From the NCBI RefSeq assembly GCF_002112505.1, contig NZ_NEHW01000005.1:186001-250000 (forward strand): a DNA stretch of 64,000 nucleotides. Reading direction: 5' to 3'. Below are positions 38,049-47,174 of this stretch, piece after piece. Position 1 is the first letter of the stretch. Each line of letters begins with the position of its first letter. The notes under the pieces are model-generated. The model ran no database searches. It had not been told where the DNA came from and saw only the letters and a program-made list of their open reading frames with translations. The position numbers and the translations under genes were made by a program. Origin of the DNA: Pseudomonas sp. R28(2017). Lineage in GTDB: Bacteria > Pseudomonadota > Gammaproteobacteria > Pseudomonadales > Pseudomonadaceae.

Positions 38049-38909
38049 TTATTGACGCTGTGCGTGCATGAATTCGATGAGTGCACGCCAGGAGGGCGGC
38101 GTGTAACCTGTCGCTGCTCGGAACCGGGAGGAATCGAGCGAACGGTCGATCACCAGTCTGTCATCGGGCACGATCTCGATGTCCTTCTCATAGACGTCTG
38201 CGACTGTTTTGAGCAGCTCATATTTGTTGATCGGCTCAGCAGACACATGGTAAAGCCCTTTCAATGAAGCATCAGGGATAACATGCTCCAAAATCACTCT
38301 GGCCAGTTCGGCAGTGGGCAGTCCCGAGAAGATGGCCTTGTTGAACCCCTTGACGCTGCCTTGCTGAGCAAGGAACCAGTCGATCAGCGAAGCGCTGCTC
38401 TGCAATTCATGCCCGATGATGGAGGTCCGCAGGGTCACCACGTTATCACAGCCATGCAATTCGCCGATGTACTTCGACTTACCGTACAGGTCGGTGCAGT
38501 CTGACTCATCCTCCTCCCGATACATGCCCTTATCCCCAGAAAACACGCAATCGGTGCTGACATGAATCAGGCGGGCACCAGAGACCTGGCACAAAGTTGC
38601 CAGGCGGTGCGGGAGCATGGCGTTCAGGGGCAGGGCTGTCAGTGGGTCTTTGGCATCGGCAAGCTGCTTGATCAAACCTACGCAGTTGATCACGACATCC
38701 GGTCGAGACTTGACGAATGCGGCCATCAGGGCATCGGGATCAAGGACATCCACACCTGACAGCAGGAAGTCGGCCTGCTGCGGAGGGAAGAACTTGCGTC
38801 CGAAATCTGAGCGCAAAGTGCCATAGACCTGATGAGTGGAGTTGGCCGAGATATACCGGATTACGGCATTGCCCAGCATGCCCGTTGCGCCCAATACCAA
38901 TATCTTCAT
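38049..38909 (-). CDS. wbvR: RmlD-like UDP-4-keto-L-sugar reductase, WbvR type
   Basis: A 286-residue SDR resembling dTDP-4-dehydrorhamnose reductase: KILVLGATGMLGNAVIRY, DVVINCVGLIKQLADAKDP, IHVSTDCVFSGDKGMY and an intact YGKSKYIGEL. The protein is about 85 residues shorter than FnlB/CapF/WbjC, which carry a C-terminal cupin domain, so it fits WbvR, the 4-reductase of the UDP-L-QuiNAc route in Vibrio cholerae O37. With the neighbouring dehydratase and 2-epimerase the likely product is UDP-L-QuiNAc rather than UDP-L-FucNAc. Its ATG overlaps the stop of the preceding GT gene by one base. Confidence 0.88.
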   Translation of the reverse strand: MKILVLGATGMLGNAVIRYISANSTHQVYGTLRSDFGRKFFPPQQADFLLSGVDVLDPDALMAAFVKSRPDVVINCVGLIKQLADAKDPLTALPLNAMLPHRLATLCQVSGARLIHVSTDCVFSGDKGMYREEDESDCTDLYGKSKYIGELHGCDNVVTLRTSIIGHELQSSASLIDWFLAQQGSVKGFNKAIFSGLPTAELARVILEHVIPDASLKGLYHVSAEPINKYELLKTVADVYEKDIEIVPDDRLVIDRSLDSSRFRAATGYTPPSWRALIEFMHAQRQ

Positions 38910-40162
38910 TACTGTGTTTTATCCTGTTGAATCCGTTGTTCGAACTTCTGTACCAGCGCCTTGCATTGGGCGCGCAGTTCAAAATGTTTCAGAAAGTAGC
39001 TTCTTCCGTGGTTACCCATCTGCTCACGCTTGGCGGCAGACAGGCCTTGAATTGACTCTATACATGCGGCCAGCCCCGCGCCGTCTTCAGCTGCACAGGT
39101 TACGCCGGCACCTGAATCGTTGATCACCCGAGCGCCCTCCCCATCCAGCGAGCCGATAATCGGCCGTCCTGCAGCCAGGTATGCCTGTACCTTGCTGGGA
39201 ATCGTACAACCAAAAATCTCGTCTCGCTTCAGTGTCACCAGCAACGCGGCACTACGGTCGAAGAGTTCGGCCATTGCAGAGCGGGGGAAAGCACCAGTGA
39301 TCACCAGGTTATCCAGGCCCAACCTGTGTTTCTCCTCCAACAACCATTGTGCTTTGCTGCCCGTGCCGACCATTACAATCCTCGCAGGCGAGTTTGACGC
39401 TTTCAGCAACCGTGCCGCTTCGACGACGGTAGCCAAACCCTGAGCATTCCCCAGGTTACCGGCAAACACCACACAGAAATGAGCCTGCAACAGGCTTGTG
39501 AGTGTATCTGGCAATGCTCCCACCGCCCGGACATCATCCTGGAGATAGGAGTTGGGGTAGTAGCTGATCTTGTCAGCACGCGCGTAACGCCTGACAGGCT
39601 CGATAAAGGCTCGAGACTGCACGAGAATAGCATCGACAGACCAGTAGAGGCCACGAACCAGCACACCAACGAGGCGCAGCAGCAGCTTGTTGTGAATGAA
39701 GCCGGTCGCCTCGAGGCTCTCCGGCCACAGATCCTGCACCCACAGGAAAACCGGTGCACGATGAACCCGTTTCATTGCCAACGCTGGAATCACGGAAAGG
39801 ATTGGGGAAGGCGCAAAGACGAAATAGATATCAAATTTTCCACGCCTGGCCTTTTTCCTGAAGTAGCGGGCACCGTTGAAAACAAAAGACCAGTAATTGA
39901 GAATGAGATTCTTTGCACCACCCTGTTTACGCGGACGAAGCGGCACGCGATGAACAGTGACATCGTCACCAAATCGTTCCTCTACACACCCCTGTGCCTG
40001 ATAACCAGGAAAAATCTCACCACTTGGGTAGTTGGGCTTGCCGGTGAACACCTCAACGTGAACGCCTAACGCCGCCAACTCCTTAACTATTTCGTTAATA
40101 ATAAAGTTTTCTGGAAAGAAATACTGGCTTACAACAGCAACTTTCAATGAGGTTCGCGTCAC
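38909..40162 (-). CDS. Family 4 glycosyltransferase, WbuB-like
   Basis: A 417-residue GT-B enzyme read from GTG at 40162, which has AAGGAAA seven bases upstream. LKVAVVSQYFFPENFIINEI, FTGKPNYPSGEIFPGY, WVQDLWPESLEATGF and the C-terminal FGCTIPSKVQAYLAAGRP with IIGSLDGEGARVI are typical of WbuB, the L-FucNAc transferase of E. coli O26, and its relatives. As the first gene of the L-sugar operon it most likely transfers L-QuiNAc or L-FucNAc. It is followed by wbvR with a one-base overlap. Confidence 0.9.
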   Translation of the reverse strand: MTRTSLKVAVVSQYFFPENFIINEIVKELAALGVHVEVFTGKPNYPSGEIFPGYQAQGCVEERFGDDVTVHRVPLRPRKQGGAKNLILNYWSFVFNGARYFRKKARRGKFDIYFVFAPSPILSVIPALAMKRVHRAPVFLWVQDLWPESLEATGFIHNKLLLRLVGVLVRGLYWSVDAILVQSRAFIEPVRRYARADKISYYPNSYLQDDVRAVGALPDTLTSLLQAHFCVVFAGNLGNAQGLATVVEAARLLKASNSPARIVMVGTGSKAQWLLEEKHRLGLDNLVITGAFPRSAMAELFDRSAALLVTLKRDEIFGCTIPSKVQAYLAAGRPIIGSLDGEGARVINDSGAGVTCAAEDGAGLAACIESIQGLSAAKREQMGNHGRSYFLKHFELRAQCKALVQKFEQRIQQDKTQ

Positions 40163-40257
40163 GCAGGCATTTCCTTCTGGCTTGGTGTCGTCTCGAGTAG
40201 GGGCACAGCCCACCCTGCAACGGCAGAGGCTCTTCCGAACGCATAGCTTGGCTCACC

Positions 40258-40263
40258 ATTATA
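40258..40263 (-). promoter_or_regulatory. -10 box of the L-sugar operon
   Basis: A perfect TATAAT on the minus strand at 40258-40263, about 95 bp upstream of the GTG at 40162, preceded by a TTGCT and, further upstream, an A/T-rich run like an UP element. No good -35 hexamer is visible. Confidence 0.4.
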
Positions 40264-40543
40264 AGCAACATGCCAGCCAGGGATTAAAAAAAATACATGA
40301 AAAATCAATGAGTTGCAGGCATAAAAGACTCGCTGCATTTGCATCCGGATCCTGCCCTGAACTTGTTGCATACTTTTATAGTTATCCAAAAATCGCCATC
40401 CTTTGGCTCCCCCCAGTGCCGCAGCGACCTAAATTCAAGGTCACCCCCTGATTTTCCCCAGCTCATATGACAGTGACCCGTGCACAGCTCCTGCCAGGCA
40501 CCGTACAAAAAGCCTTCACACTCAGTGATACTGCGCTGAAAAT

Positions 40544-40951
40544 AGCCTCGAAATGATCATTTACAGCCCGTAAAGTCGAGCGCAACTCCGACCGTTCCTT
40601 GGCTGTTTTCGCCTTGCCTGACCTTCGTCGCAAGACTTTTGAAGGCCTGATTTAAGGCTCCGGCCGTCATAGGTAGTTCCTTTGCAACGCCTGAAAAGCA
40701 CGACCACTTATCGGTTTAGCGAAAAGCTTAGCTGTTTGACGTCCAGCATATCCATGATTGTACATCGCAGCCAGATGCCGAAAATTAAATTATGCATAAC
40801 GTGGTACCGAACACACAGGATTAGGGTTTTTATGAAAAGTCTTCAGACGCAGGCAAGGCAAGGCAAGGCAAGGCAAGGCAAGGCAAAAATAGCCAAGGAA
40901 CGGTCGGAGTTGCGCTCGACTTTACGGGTTGTAAATGAGCAATCCGAGGCT
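40544..40951. repeat. Long imperfect inverted repeat enclosing about 195 bp
   Basis: The left arm (40544-40640) and the right arm (40835-40951) are reverse complements over nearly their whole length, with blocks such as CGTAAAGTCGAGCGCAACTC and GACCGTTCCTTGGCT matched on the other side. The right arm is about 20 bases longer owing to the pentamer array. The central 195 bp is AT-rich and has no long frame. It resembles a MITE-like or transposon-derived element. Confidence 0.7.
40851..40885. repeat. Seven-copy AGGCA tandem array
   Basis: AGGCA repeats seven times without error, inside the right arm of the inverted repeat. The matching place in the left arm has only one to two units, so the array has expanded on one side. 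Confidence 0.95.
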
Positions 40952-41415
40952 TTCTTGTCACCGTGCACCGGTAACACCACCCTGGCCCGGCCGACGCGTA
41001 CCGTCGCAAAATATACCAACTCGGTTTGGCCTGCATGAGCGGAGTAGCCATGCTTTAACGCAACTTCAAGCATCAACGGCAGCAGCCTTGCTGAAGACTT
41101 GCGACACAGAAGTGGCCACGATAGCCAGCAGCCAGCAACACTGGAATTTGGCCGACGTGATCAAGATAAACGTCAGTGACGATAAGCGCCTCGATATCGA
41201 AGCCAATCGGCGCGACCTCCGACCCCGGCTACGAATCCGTCCAACATACAGGCCGCACTCGATCAGCAGACTGGTGACCTGGTCGAGAACCGGTTACTTC
41301 TTGAGTACCACCATGATGGGAAAGGGCGGGAAATTCCATACCACTGCACACTCACCAAAGCCGAAAATGAAGTACCAATTACTCCATTTCGGTGGACGTG
41401 CGCATAGATGAAACA

Positions 41416-41433
41416 ATCCTACATGATCGTAGG
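41416..41433 (-). terminator. Hairpin downstream of lapA
   Basis: TCCTAC (41416-41421) pairs with GTAGGA (41428-41433) around a six-base loop, eight bases after the lapA stop, with TTGTTT following on the minus strand. Confidence 0.6.
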
Positions 41434-41441
41434 AATTTTCA

Positions 41442-41705
41442 TCAGCTGCCGCTCAGGACCGCCTGACGTGCCGATGCGCGAATCTTGCGCTTGCTGCGTT
41501 GCACACCGTAGGCGCCGAGCAGCGGACCCACCGCCAAGCCGATGACCAAAGCAGCCAGTACAGGCACTGCCACTGGCATTGCCGGCGCTGACCAGCCAAA
41601 CAGTACCAGCGCCACTGCCTGCTGGTTCTCCAATACGAAGAACAGCACCACAGCCGCCAGCAGCAGCACGAACAACGCCGCCAAGGCGCGCTTGAGGTTA
41701 CGCAT
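41442..41705 (-). CDS. lapA: LapA-domain membrane protein (YciS/DUF1049)
   Basis: An 87-residue inner-membrane protein with two hydrophobic helices: LAALFVLLLAAVVLFFVLEN and VPVLAALVIGLAVGPLLGAY, followed by a basic tail (RSKRKIRASARQ). LENQQAVALVLFGWS between them is the family signature. In E. coli LapA works with LapB in lipopolysaccharide assembly and LpxC control. Here it follows ihfB by 21 bp and no lapB gene lies next to it. Neighbouring the O-antigen island is in keeping with an envelope role. Confidence 0.88.
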   Translation of the reverse strand: MRNLKRALAALFVLLLAAVVLFFVLENQQAVALVLFGWSAPAMPVAVPVLAALVIGLAVGPLLGAYGVQRSKRKIRASARQAVLSGS

Positions 41706-41726
41706 CCGATTGCTCCTTTCTATGAC

Positions 41727-42023
41727 TCAAGGGTGTTCGTGCTCTTCTTCATTGACCCGGTCACGCAGCTCTTTACCTGGCTTGAAATGAGGCACGAACT
41801 TGCCTTCGAGCTCCACCGACTGGCCGGTCTTGGGATTGCGGCCAACCCGCGGTGCGCGATAGTGCAAGGAAAAACTGCCAAAGCCACGAATCTCGATGCG
41901 ATCGCCAGTGGCCAGGCATTGGGACATCTGCTCGAGCATGGTCTTGATAGCCAACTCCACGTCTTTTGACGAGAGCAGCCCTTGATGGGTGACAATACGT
42001 TCGATCAGCTCCGACTTCGTCAT
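41727..42023 (-). CDS. ihfB: Integration host factor, beta subunit
   Basis: A 98-residue DNA-bending protein that forms IHF with Ihf[21 protein letters not shown] is the N-terminal helix, [13 protein letters not shown] the second; [20 protein letters not shown] and [17 protein letters not shown] form the beta arm with the intercalating proline. IHF binds specific sites and shapes transcription and recombination. It lies downstream of rpsA, and in Pseudomonas the O-antigen locus begins right beside this gene. Confidence 0.97.
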   Translation of the reverse strand: MTKSELIERIVTHQGLLSSKDVELAIKTMLEQMSQCLATGDRIEIRGFGSFSLHYRAPRVGRNPKTGQSVELEGKFVPHFKPGKELRDRVNEEEHEHP

Positions 42024-42236
42024 ATTTTTCCCTTCGTTATCAAGCAGCTAGATCATTGCTTAATCAGTTTGTAGCACGCTCGGAGGGATTTGAACAGGGC
42101 GGTTCTTGACTTAATAAAAAAATTCAAGATAGGAGTGTTAAGAAATAAGACCTATTGGAACAGCGGCTGCTTCGCCCCCATCGCAAGCACGCCAGCGCCC
42201 ACAGGGGTTGCGCTTGGCCCGGATAAAAATGCGGGC

Positions 42237-42270
42237 ATAAAAAAGGGTGGCCCGAAGGCCACCCTTTTTT
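42237..42270 (-). terminator. Rho-independent terminator of rpsA
   Basis: GGGTGGCC (42245-42252) pairs with GGCCACCC (42257-42264) around a CGAA loop (TTCG on the minus strand, a stable tetraloop). A T run follows on the minus strand, about 20-30 bp after the rpsA stop. Confidence 0.9.
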
Positions 42271-42288
42271 CTACCGATCAAACAGAAC

Positions 42289-43965
42289 TCAGTTCTGCTT
42301 GGCCATTGCTTCGCGCAGCAGCGCAGCCATGGTGGTGTCGGCAGCCGCTTCCGGAGCGTTTTTCAGGCTCTGGATGGCTTCACGCTCTTCAGCGTCGTCT
42401 TTCGACTTGATCGACAGGCTGATGACGCGCGATTTGCGGTCAACGCTGATGATCTTGGCTTCGATCTCTTCGCCTTCCTTCAGGACGTTACGCGCGTCTT
42501 CAACGCGGTCACGGCTGATTTCGGAAGCTTTCAGAGTGGCTTCGATGTCGTCGGCCAGGGTGATGATGGCGCCTTTGGCGTCAACTTCTTTCACGATGCC
42601 CTTGACGATAGCGCCCTTGTCGTTGACAGCAACGAAGTTGGAGAACGGATCGTCTTCCAGCTGCTTGATGCCCAGGGAGATGCGCTCGCGCTCTGGGTCA
42701 ACCGACAGGATGACGGTTTCCAGCTCGTCGCCCTTCTTGAAACGACGTACGGCTTCTTCGCCGGTTTCGTTCCAGGAGATGTCGGACAGGTGAACCAGGC
42801 CGTCGATGCCGCCGTCCAGACCGATGAAGATACCGAAGTCGGTGATCGACTTGATGGTACCGGTGATCTTGTCACCCTTGTTGAACTGGCCGGAGAAGTC
42901 TTCCCATGGGTTGGACTTGCACTGCTTGATGCCCAGGGAGATACGACGACGCTCTTCGTCGATGTCCAGAACCATGACTTCCACTTCGTCGCCAACCTGA
43001 ACGACTTTCGACGGGTGGATGTTCTTGTTGGTCCAGTCCATTTCGGAAACGTGTACCAGACCTTCAACGCCTTCTTCCAGCTCAGCGAAGCAGCCGTAGT
43101 CGGTCAGGTTGGTCACGCGAGCCTGTACACGGGTACCTTCTGGGTAACGTGCAGTGATAGCTACCCACGGATCTTCGCCCATCTGCTTCAGACCCAGCGA
43201 AACGCGGTTGCGCTCGCGGTCGAACTTCAGAACGCGTACGTCGACTTCGTCGCCAACGTTAACGATTTCCGATGGGTGCTTGATGCGCTTCCAGGCCATG
43301 TCGGTGATGTGCAGCAGGCCGTCGATACCGCCCAGGTCCACGAATGCGCCGTAGTCGGTGAGGTTCTTGACGATACCTTTGACTTGCTGGCCTTCCTGCA
43401 GGGTTTCCAGCAGGGCTTCGCGCTCGGCGGAGTTCTCGGCTTCCAGCACGCTGCGACGGGAAACGACAACGTTGTTGCGCTTCTGGTCCAGCTTGATGAC
43501 CTTGAATTCCAGCTCTTTGCCTTCCAGGTGGGTGGTGTCGCGCACTGGGCGGACATCAACCAGGGAGCCCGGCAGGAACGCACGGATGCCGTTAACGTCG
43601 ACAGTGAAGCCGCCCTTAACCTTACCGTTGATAACGCCCTTGACCACTTCTTCGGCGGCGAAAGCTGCTTCCAGAACAATCCAGCACTCGGCGCGCTTGG
43701 CTTTTTCACGGGACAGTTTGGTTTCGCCAAAGCCGTCTTCGACCGCGTCCAGCGCAACGTGAACTTCGTCACCGACCTTGATGGTCAGCTCGCCAGCTTC
43801 GTTGTAGAACTGCTCGAGCGGGATGACGCCCTCGGACTTCAGGCCAGCGTGTACGGTAACCCAGTCGCCGTCGATGTCGACAACGATACCGGAGATGATG
43901 GCACCCGGCTGAAGATTGAGGGTTTTCAGGCTTTCTTCAAAGAGTTCTGCAAAGCTTTCGCTCAT
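42289..43965 (-). CDS. rpsA: 30S ribosomal protein S1
   Basis: A 558-residue protein, the normal length for Pseudomonas. Six S1 RNA-binding repeats are visible: two N-terminal ribosome-contacting ones (starting [20 protein letters not shown] and [18 protein letters not shown]) and four nearly canonical ones with [57 protein letters not shown] and a shorter last one. S1 brings mRNA to the 30S subunit. ATG at 43965 ([12 protein letters not shown]) is the family start. Located downstream of cmk as in E. coli, with its own terminator. Confidence 0.98.
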   Translation of the reverse strand: MSESFAELFEESLKTLNLQPGAIISGIVVDIDGDWVTVHAGLKSEGVIPLEQFYNEAGELTIKVGDEVHVALDAVEDGFGETKLSREKAKRAECWIVLEAAFAAEEVVKGVINGKVKGGFTVDVNGIRAFLPGSLVDVRPVRDTTHLEGKELEFKVIKLDQKRNNVVVSRRSVLEAENSAEREALLETLQEGQQVKGIVKNLTDYGAFVDLGGIDGLLHITDMAWKRIKHPSEIVNVGDEVDVRVLKFDRERNRVSLGLKQMGEDPWVAITARYPEGTRVQARVTNLTDYGCFAELEEGVEGLVHVSEMDWTNKNIHPSKVVQVGDEVEVMVLDIDEERRRISLGIKQCKSNPWEDFSGQFNKGDKITGTIKSITDFGIFIGLDGGIDGLVHLSDISWNETGEEAVRRFKKGDELETVILSVDPERERISLGIKQLEDDPFSNFVAVNDKGAIVKGIVKEVDAKGAIITLADDIEATLKASEISRDRVEDARNVLKEGEEIEAKIISVDRKSRVISLSIKSKDDAEEREAIQSLKNAPEAAADTTMAALLREAMAKQN

Positions 43966-44089
43966 TTTAATTCCTGTAGATTCGGGCGAAACAGACGCCC
44001 ATCGCCACATTCCAGACAATGTGGGTTTGTTTTAAGTAAAGGAAAGCCGGCAGGACGTTGACTGGTGCCCCTGCCTGCTCTCCTGGCTA

Positions 44090-44776
44090 TCAGACCAAGT
44101 CGCGCTGGGCGAGCTCGCTCCTGATACGTTGCAACACCTGCTCGATGGACAACTCGGTAGAGTCCAGCTGAATGGCATCGGCCGCTGGCTTCAGCGGGGC
44201 CACTGCGCGCTGGGTGTCACGCTCATCGCGCGCACGAATCTCATCTAGCAGACTCGAAAGACTAACATCTTCACCCTTGCCCTTCAACTGCAGGTAGCGG
44301 CGGCGGGCACGCTCCTCGGCGCTGGCGGTGAGGAAGACCTTCAGCGGCGCGTCCGGGAACACCACGGTACCCATGTCGCGACCATCTGCGATCAGGCCCG
44401 GCGCTTCACGGAAGGCGCGCTGACGCTGCAACAGTGCTTCACGCACCGCCGGCAGCGAGGCGACCATCGAGGCGCCGGCACCGACCGTTTCGGTACGGAT
44501 GACGTTACTGACGTCCTCGCCCTCGAGGATGATTTGTTGCAGCTTACCCGGCTCGGCAGCGATGAACTGCACATCCAGATGGGCGGCCAGGGCCTTGAGC
44601 AGCTCTTCGTTGGTCAGGTCGACACCGTGGTTGCTGGCGTTGAACGCCAGCAAGCGGTACAGCGCGCCGGAATCGAGCAGCTTCCAGCCCAGCTCGCGAG
44701 CGAGGATGCCGGCCACGGTCCCCTTGCCCGAGCCGCTTGGGCCGTCGATGGTGATGACCGGTGCAGGCGAATTCAC
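44090..44776 (-). CDS. cmk: Cytidylate kinase
   Basis: A 228-residue P-loop kinase that phosphorylates CMP and d[22 protein letters not shown] is the P-loop, followed by [13 protein letters not shown], the CMP-binding [20 protein letters not shown] and [14 protein letters not shown]. The start is GTG at 44776, overlapping the stop of the upstream tyrA-aroA fusion (GTGA), which agrees with the family N terminus ([14 protein letters not shown]). It is part of the aromatic supraoperon of Pseudomonas, between tyrA-aroA and rpsA. Confidence 0.97.
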   Translation of the reverse strand: MNSPAPVITIDGPSGSGKGTVAGILARELGWKLLDSGALYRLLAFNASNHGVDLTNEELLKALAAHLDVQFIAAEPGKLQQIILEGEDVSNVIRTETVGAGASMVASLPAVREALLQRQRAFREAPGLIADGRDMGTVVFPDAPLKVFLTASAEERARRRYLQLKGKGEDVSLSSLLDEIRARDERDTQRAVAPLKPAADAIQLDSTELSIEQVLQRIRSELAQRDLV

Positions 44777-47013
44777 GACTTGCCCTCTTCGGCGACGCGG
44801 ATACCGACATCGGCGCACAGTTTGAGGAAGTTCGGGAACGAGGTGGCGACGTTGGCGCAATCATGGATGCGGATCGACGCGCTGGCACGCAGCGAAGCGA
44901 CGCTGAAGGCCATGGCGATACGGTGGTCTCCATGACCGTGCACTTCGCCACCGCCGAGCTGACCGCCCTCGATGATGATGCCATCCGGGGTCGGCTCGCA
45001 CTTGATGCCCAGGGTGATCAGGCCGTCGGCCATGACCTGGATGCGGTCGGATTCCTTCACCCGCAGCTCTTCGGCGCCACGCAGCACGGTACGCCCTTCG
45101 GCGCAGGCAGCGGCAACGAACAGCACCGGGAATTCGTCGATGGCCAGTGGCACCAGCGCTTCAGGGATGTCGATGCCCTTGAGCCTGGCACCGCGCACGC
45201 GCAGGTCGGCCACTGGCTCGCCACCGACTTCACGCTGGTTTTCCAGGGTGATGTCGCCGCCCATCAGGCGCAGGATGTCGATCACGCCGGTGCGGGTCGG
45301 GTTGATGCCGACGTGCTCGAGCACCAGCTCGGAGCCTTCCGCGATCGATGCGGCCACCAGGAAGAACGCTGCAGACGAGATGTCTGCCGGCACTTCGATA
45401 CGGGTCGCGGTGAGCTTGCCACCGGACTGCAGCGAAGCGACCGGGCCGTTGCTCTCGACCGCGTAGCCGAAGCCGCGCAGCATGCGCTCGGTGTGGTCAC
45501 GGGTCGGCGCCGGCTCGGTGACGGTGGTCTTGCCCTCGGCGTACAGGCCCGCCAGCAGCAGGCAGGATTTGACCTGGGCACTGGCCATCGGCAGCGTGTA
45601 GGTCAGTGCCTTGAGCTTGCTGCCACCGCGGATGGTCAGCGGCGGGCGGCCGTCGGGGCCAGTCTCGACCACGGCACCCATTTCGCGCAGCGGGTTGGCC
45701 ACGCGGTTCATCGGGCGCTTGGACAGCGAGGCGTCGCCGGTCATGGTCACGTCGAACGGCTGGCCGGCCAGCAGGCCGGAGAGCAGGCGCATCGAAGTGC
45801 CGGAGTTGCCGACGTACAGCGGACCTGGCGGCGGCTTGAGGCCGTGCAGGCCAACGCCGTGGATGGTCACGCGGCCGTGATTCGGACCCTCGATGACCAC
45901 ACCCATGTCACGGAATGCCTGCAGGGTCGCCAGGGCGTCCTCGCCTTCGAGGAAACCTTCGACTTCGGTCGTGCCTTCGGCCAGCGAGCCGAGCATGATC
46001 GAACGGTGGGAAATCGACTTGTCGCCCGGTACGCGGATTCGCCCGGTCAGGCGGCCACCCGGTTGGGCCAGGAAAATCAGATCGTTGGCGTTCATAGCGT
46101 CCACATAGGCCCGGCGGGCCAGGATTTTACTGAAATGCTCGCGGGCAACGCGTGCACGGGTGAAAACACCCAGCAGCTGGTGCCCGTCCCCAGCATCGAC
46201 CGCGTCGCGCAAGGCGTCGAGGTCGCTGCGAAATGTGTCCAGGGTGCGCAGGACCGCCTCGCGGTTGGCGAGGAAGATGTCGTGCCACATGGTCGGGTCG
46301 CTGCCGGCGATTCGTGTGAAATCGCGGAAACCTCCCGCAGCGTACCGGAAGATGTCGAGGTTTTCATTGCGCTTGGCCAACGAATCGACCAGGCCGAAGG
46401 CCAGCAGGTGCGGCAGGTGGCTGGTGGCAGCCAGCACTTCGTCATGGCGCTCCACCGGCATGTGCTCGACATCGGCGTCCAATGCACGCCACAGGCGATC
46501 GACCAGGGCCAGGGCGGCCGGGTCGGTTTCTTCCAGTGGCGTGAGGATGACCTTGTGGCGCCGGAACAGGGTGGCGTTGGCAGCCTCTACCCCGCTCTGC
46601 TCGGAGCCGGCGATCGGGTGGCCGGGAACGAAGCGCGGCAGGCGCTCACCGAAGACGGCACGCGCCTCACGCACGACGTTGCCCTTGGCACTGCCGACGT
46701 CGGTGATGATCGCATCGCCAATGTCGAGCTGGGCCAGGCGGGCCAGGACCTTTTCCATGGCCAGGATCGGCACGGCGAGCTGAATGACATCGGCGCCGAC
46801 ACAGGCGGCGGCGAGGTCGGCTTCGCAGCGATCGACCACGCCCAGGTCCACGGCCAGCTTGCGCGACGGGGCATCGAGGTCGACACCGACCACCTCGCGG
46901 CACAGGCCGCTTTCACGCAGGCCCTTGGCAAAGGAGCCGCCGATCAGGCCAAGGCCGACCACGACCAGGCGATCGATGATTGGCGCGGGTTTGGTTTTTG
47001 CTGCATTTACCAC
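44773..47013 (-). CDS. tyrA-aroA: Fused prephenate dehydrogenase / EPSP synthase
   Basis: A 746-residue fusion. Residues about 15-295 form prephenate (arogenate) dehydrogenase of tyrosine synthesis: [45 protein letters not shown]. From about residue 302 the 5-enolpyruvylshikimate 3-phosphate synthase begins: [38 protein letters not shown], and [13 protein letters not shown]. The latter makes EPSP from shikimate 3-phosphate and PEP. This fusion is known in pseudomonads. Both activities draw on one supraoperon with pheA and serC upstream and cmk downstream. Both domains look full length. Confidence 0.97.
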   Translation of the reverse strand: MVNAAKTKPAPIIDRLVVVGLGLIGGSFAKGLRESGLCREVVGVDLDAPSRKLAVDLGVVDRCEADLAAACVGADVIQLAVPILAMEKVLARLAQLDIGDAIITDVGSAKGNVVREARAVFGERLPRFVPGHPIAGSEQSGVEAANATLFRRHKVILTPLEETDPAALALVDRLWRALDADVEHMPVERHDEVLAATSHLPHLLAFGLVDSLAKRNENLDIFRYAAGGFRDFTRIAGSDPTMWHDIFLANREAVLRTLDTFRSDLDALRDAVDAGDGHQLLGVFTRARVAREHFSKILARRAYVDAMNANDLIFLAQPGGRLTGRIRVPGDKSISHRSIMLGSLAEGTTEVEGFLEGEDALATLQAFRDMGVVIEGPNHGRVTIHGVGLHGLKPPPGPLYVGNSGTSMRLLSGLLAGQPFDVTMTGDASLSKRPMNRVANPLREMGAVVETGPDGRPPLTIRGGSKLKALTYTLPMASAQVKSCLLLAGLYAEGKTTVTEPAPTRDHTERMLRGFGYAVESNGPVASLQSGGKLTATRIEVPADISSAAFFLVAASIAEGSELVLEHVGINPTRTGVIDILRLMGGDITLENQREVGGEPVADLRVRGARLKGIDIPEALVPLAIDEFPVLFVAAACAEGRTVLRGAEELRVKESDRIQVMADGLITLGIKCEPTPDGIIIEGGQLGGGEVHGHGDHRIAMAFSVASLRASASIRIHDCANVATSFPNFLKLCADVGIRVAEEGKS

Positions 47014-47060
47014 TGGTGCGAACCCTGTTCAGAAATCTAGGCAGTCTGTGAGGCCCCTTG

Positions 47061-47162
47061 GGGCCGCTTCGCGCCCCTTCGCGGGCTTGCCCGCTCCCAC
47101 AGGGGGGATGTGCATTACACCTGTGGGAGCGGGCAAGCCCGCGAAGGGGCGCGAAGCGGCCC
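47061..47162. repeat. Paired REP element (43-bp inverted repeat)
   Basis: Arms 47061-47103 and 47120-47162 are perfect reverse complements with the P. putida REP core CGCGGGCTTGCCCGC. The pair fills the gap between pheA and tyrA-aroA. Confidence 0.9.
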
Positions 47163-47174
47163 AAAGGGCCTGAA

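Larger units (their letters stand above)
40264..41415. other. Gene-poor boundary of the O-antigen island
   Basis: About 1.15 kb without a gene I recognise, between the promoter of the L-sugar operon and the lapA hairpin. Its left part contains the inverted-repeat element listed separately. The right part (about 40952-41410) contains short frames, one of 158 codons on the plus strand, with no recognisable domain. It may be degenerate mobile or gene-remnant DNA. Confidence 0.5.

Noticed and set aside
40830-41076. Two minus-strand short frames ending in Leu-Pro-Cys-Leu-Ala repeats
   Set aside because: The repeats come from the AGGCA array and there is no start or domain support.
42247-44061. 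A 604-codon plus-strand frame opposite rpsA
   Set aside because: Antisense to rpsA; the repeats in it mirror the S1 repeats.
44761-47040. A 759-codon plus-strand frame opposite tyrA-aroA
   Set aside because: Antisense shadow of a recognised fusion enzyme.
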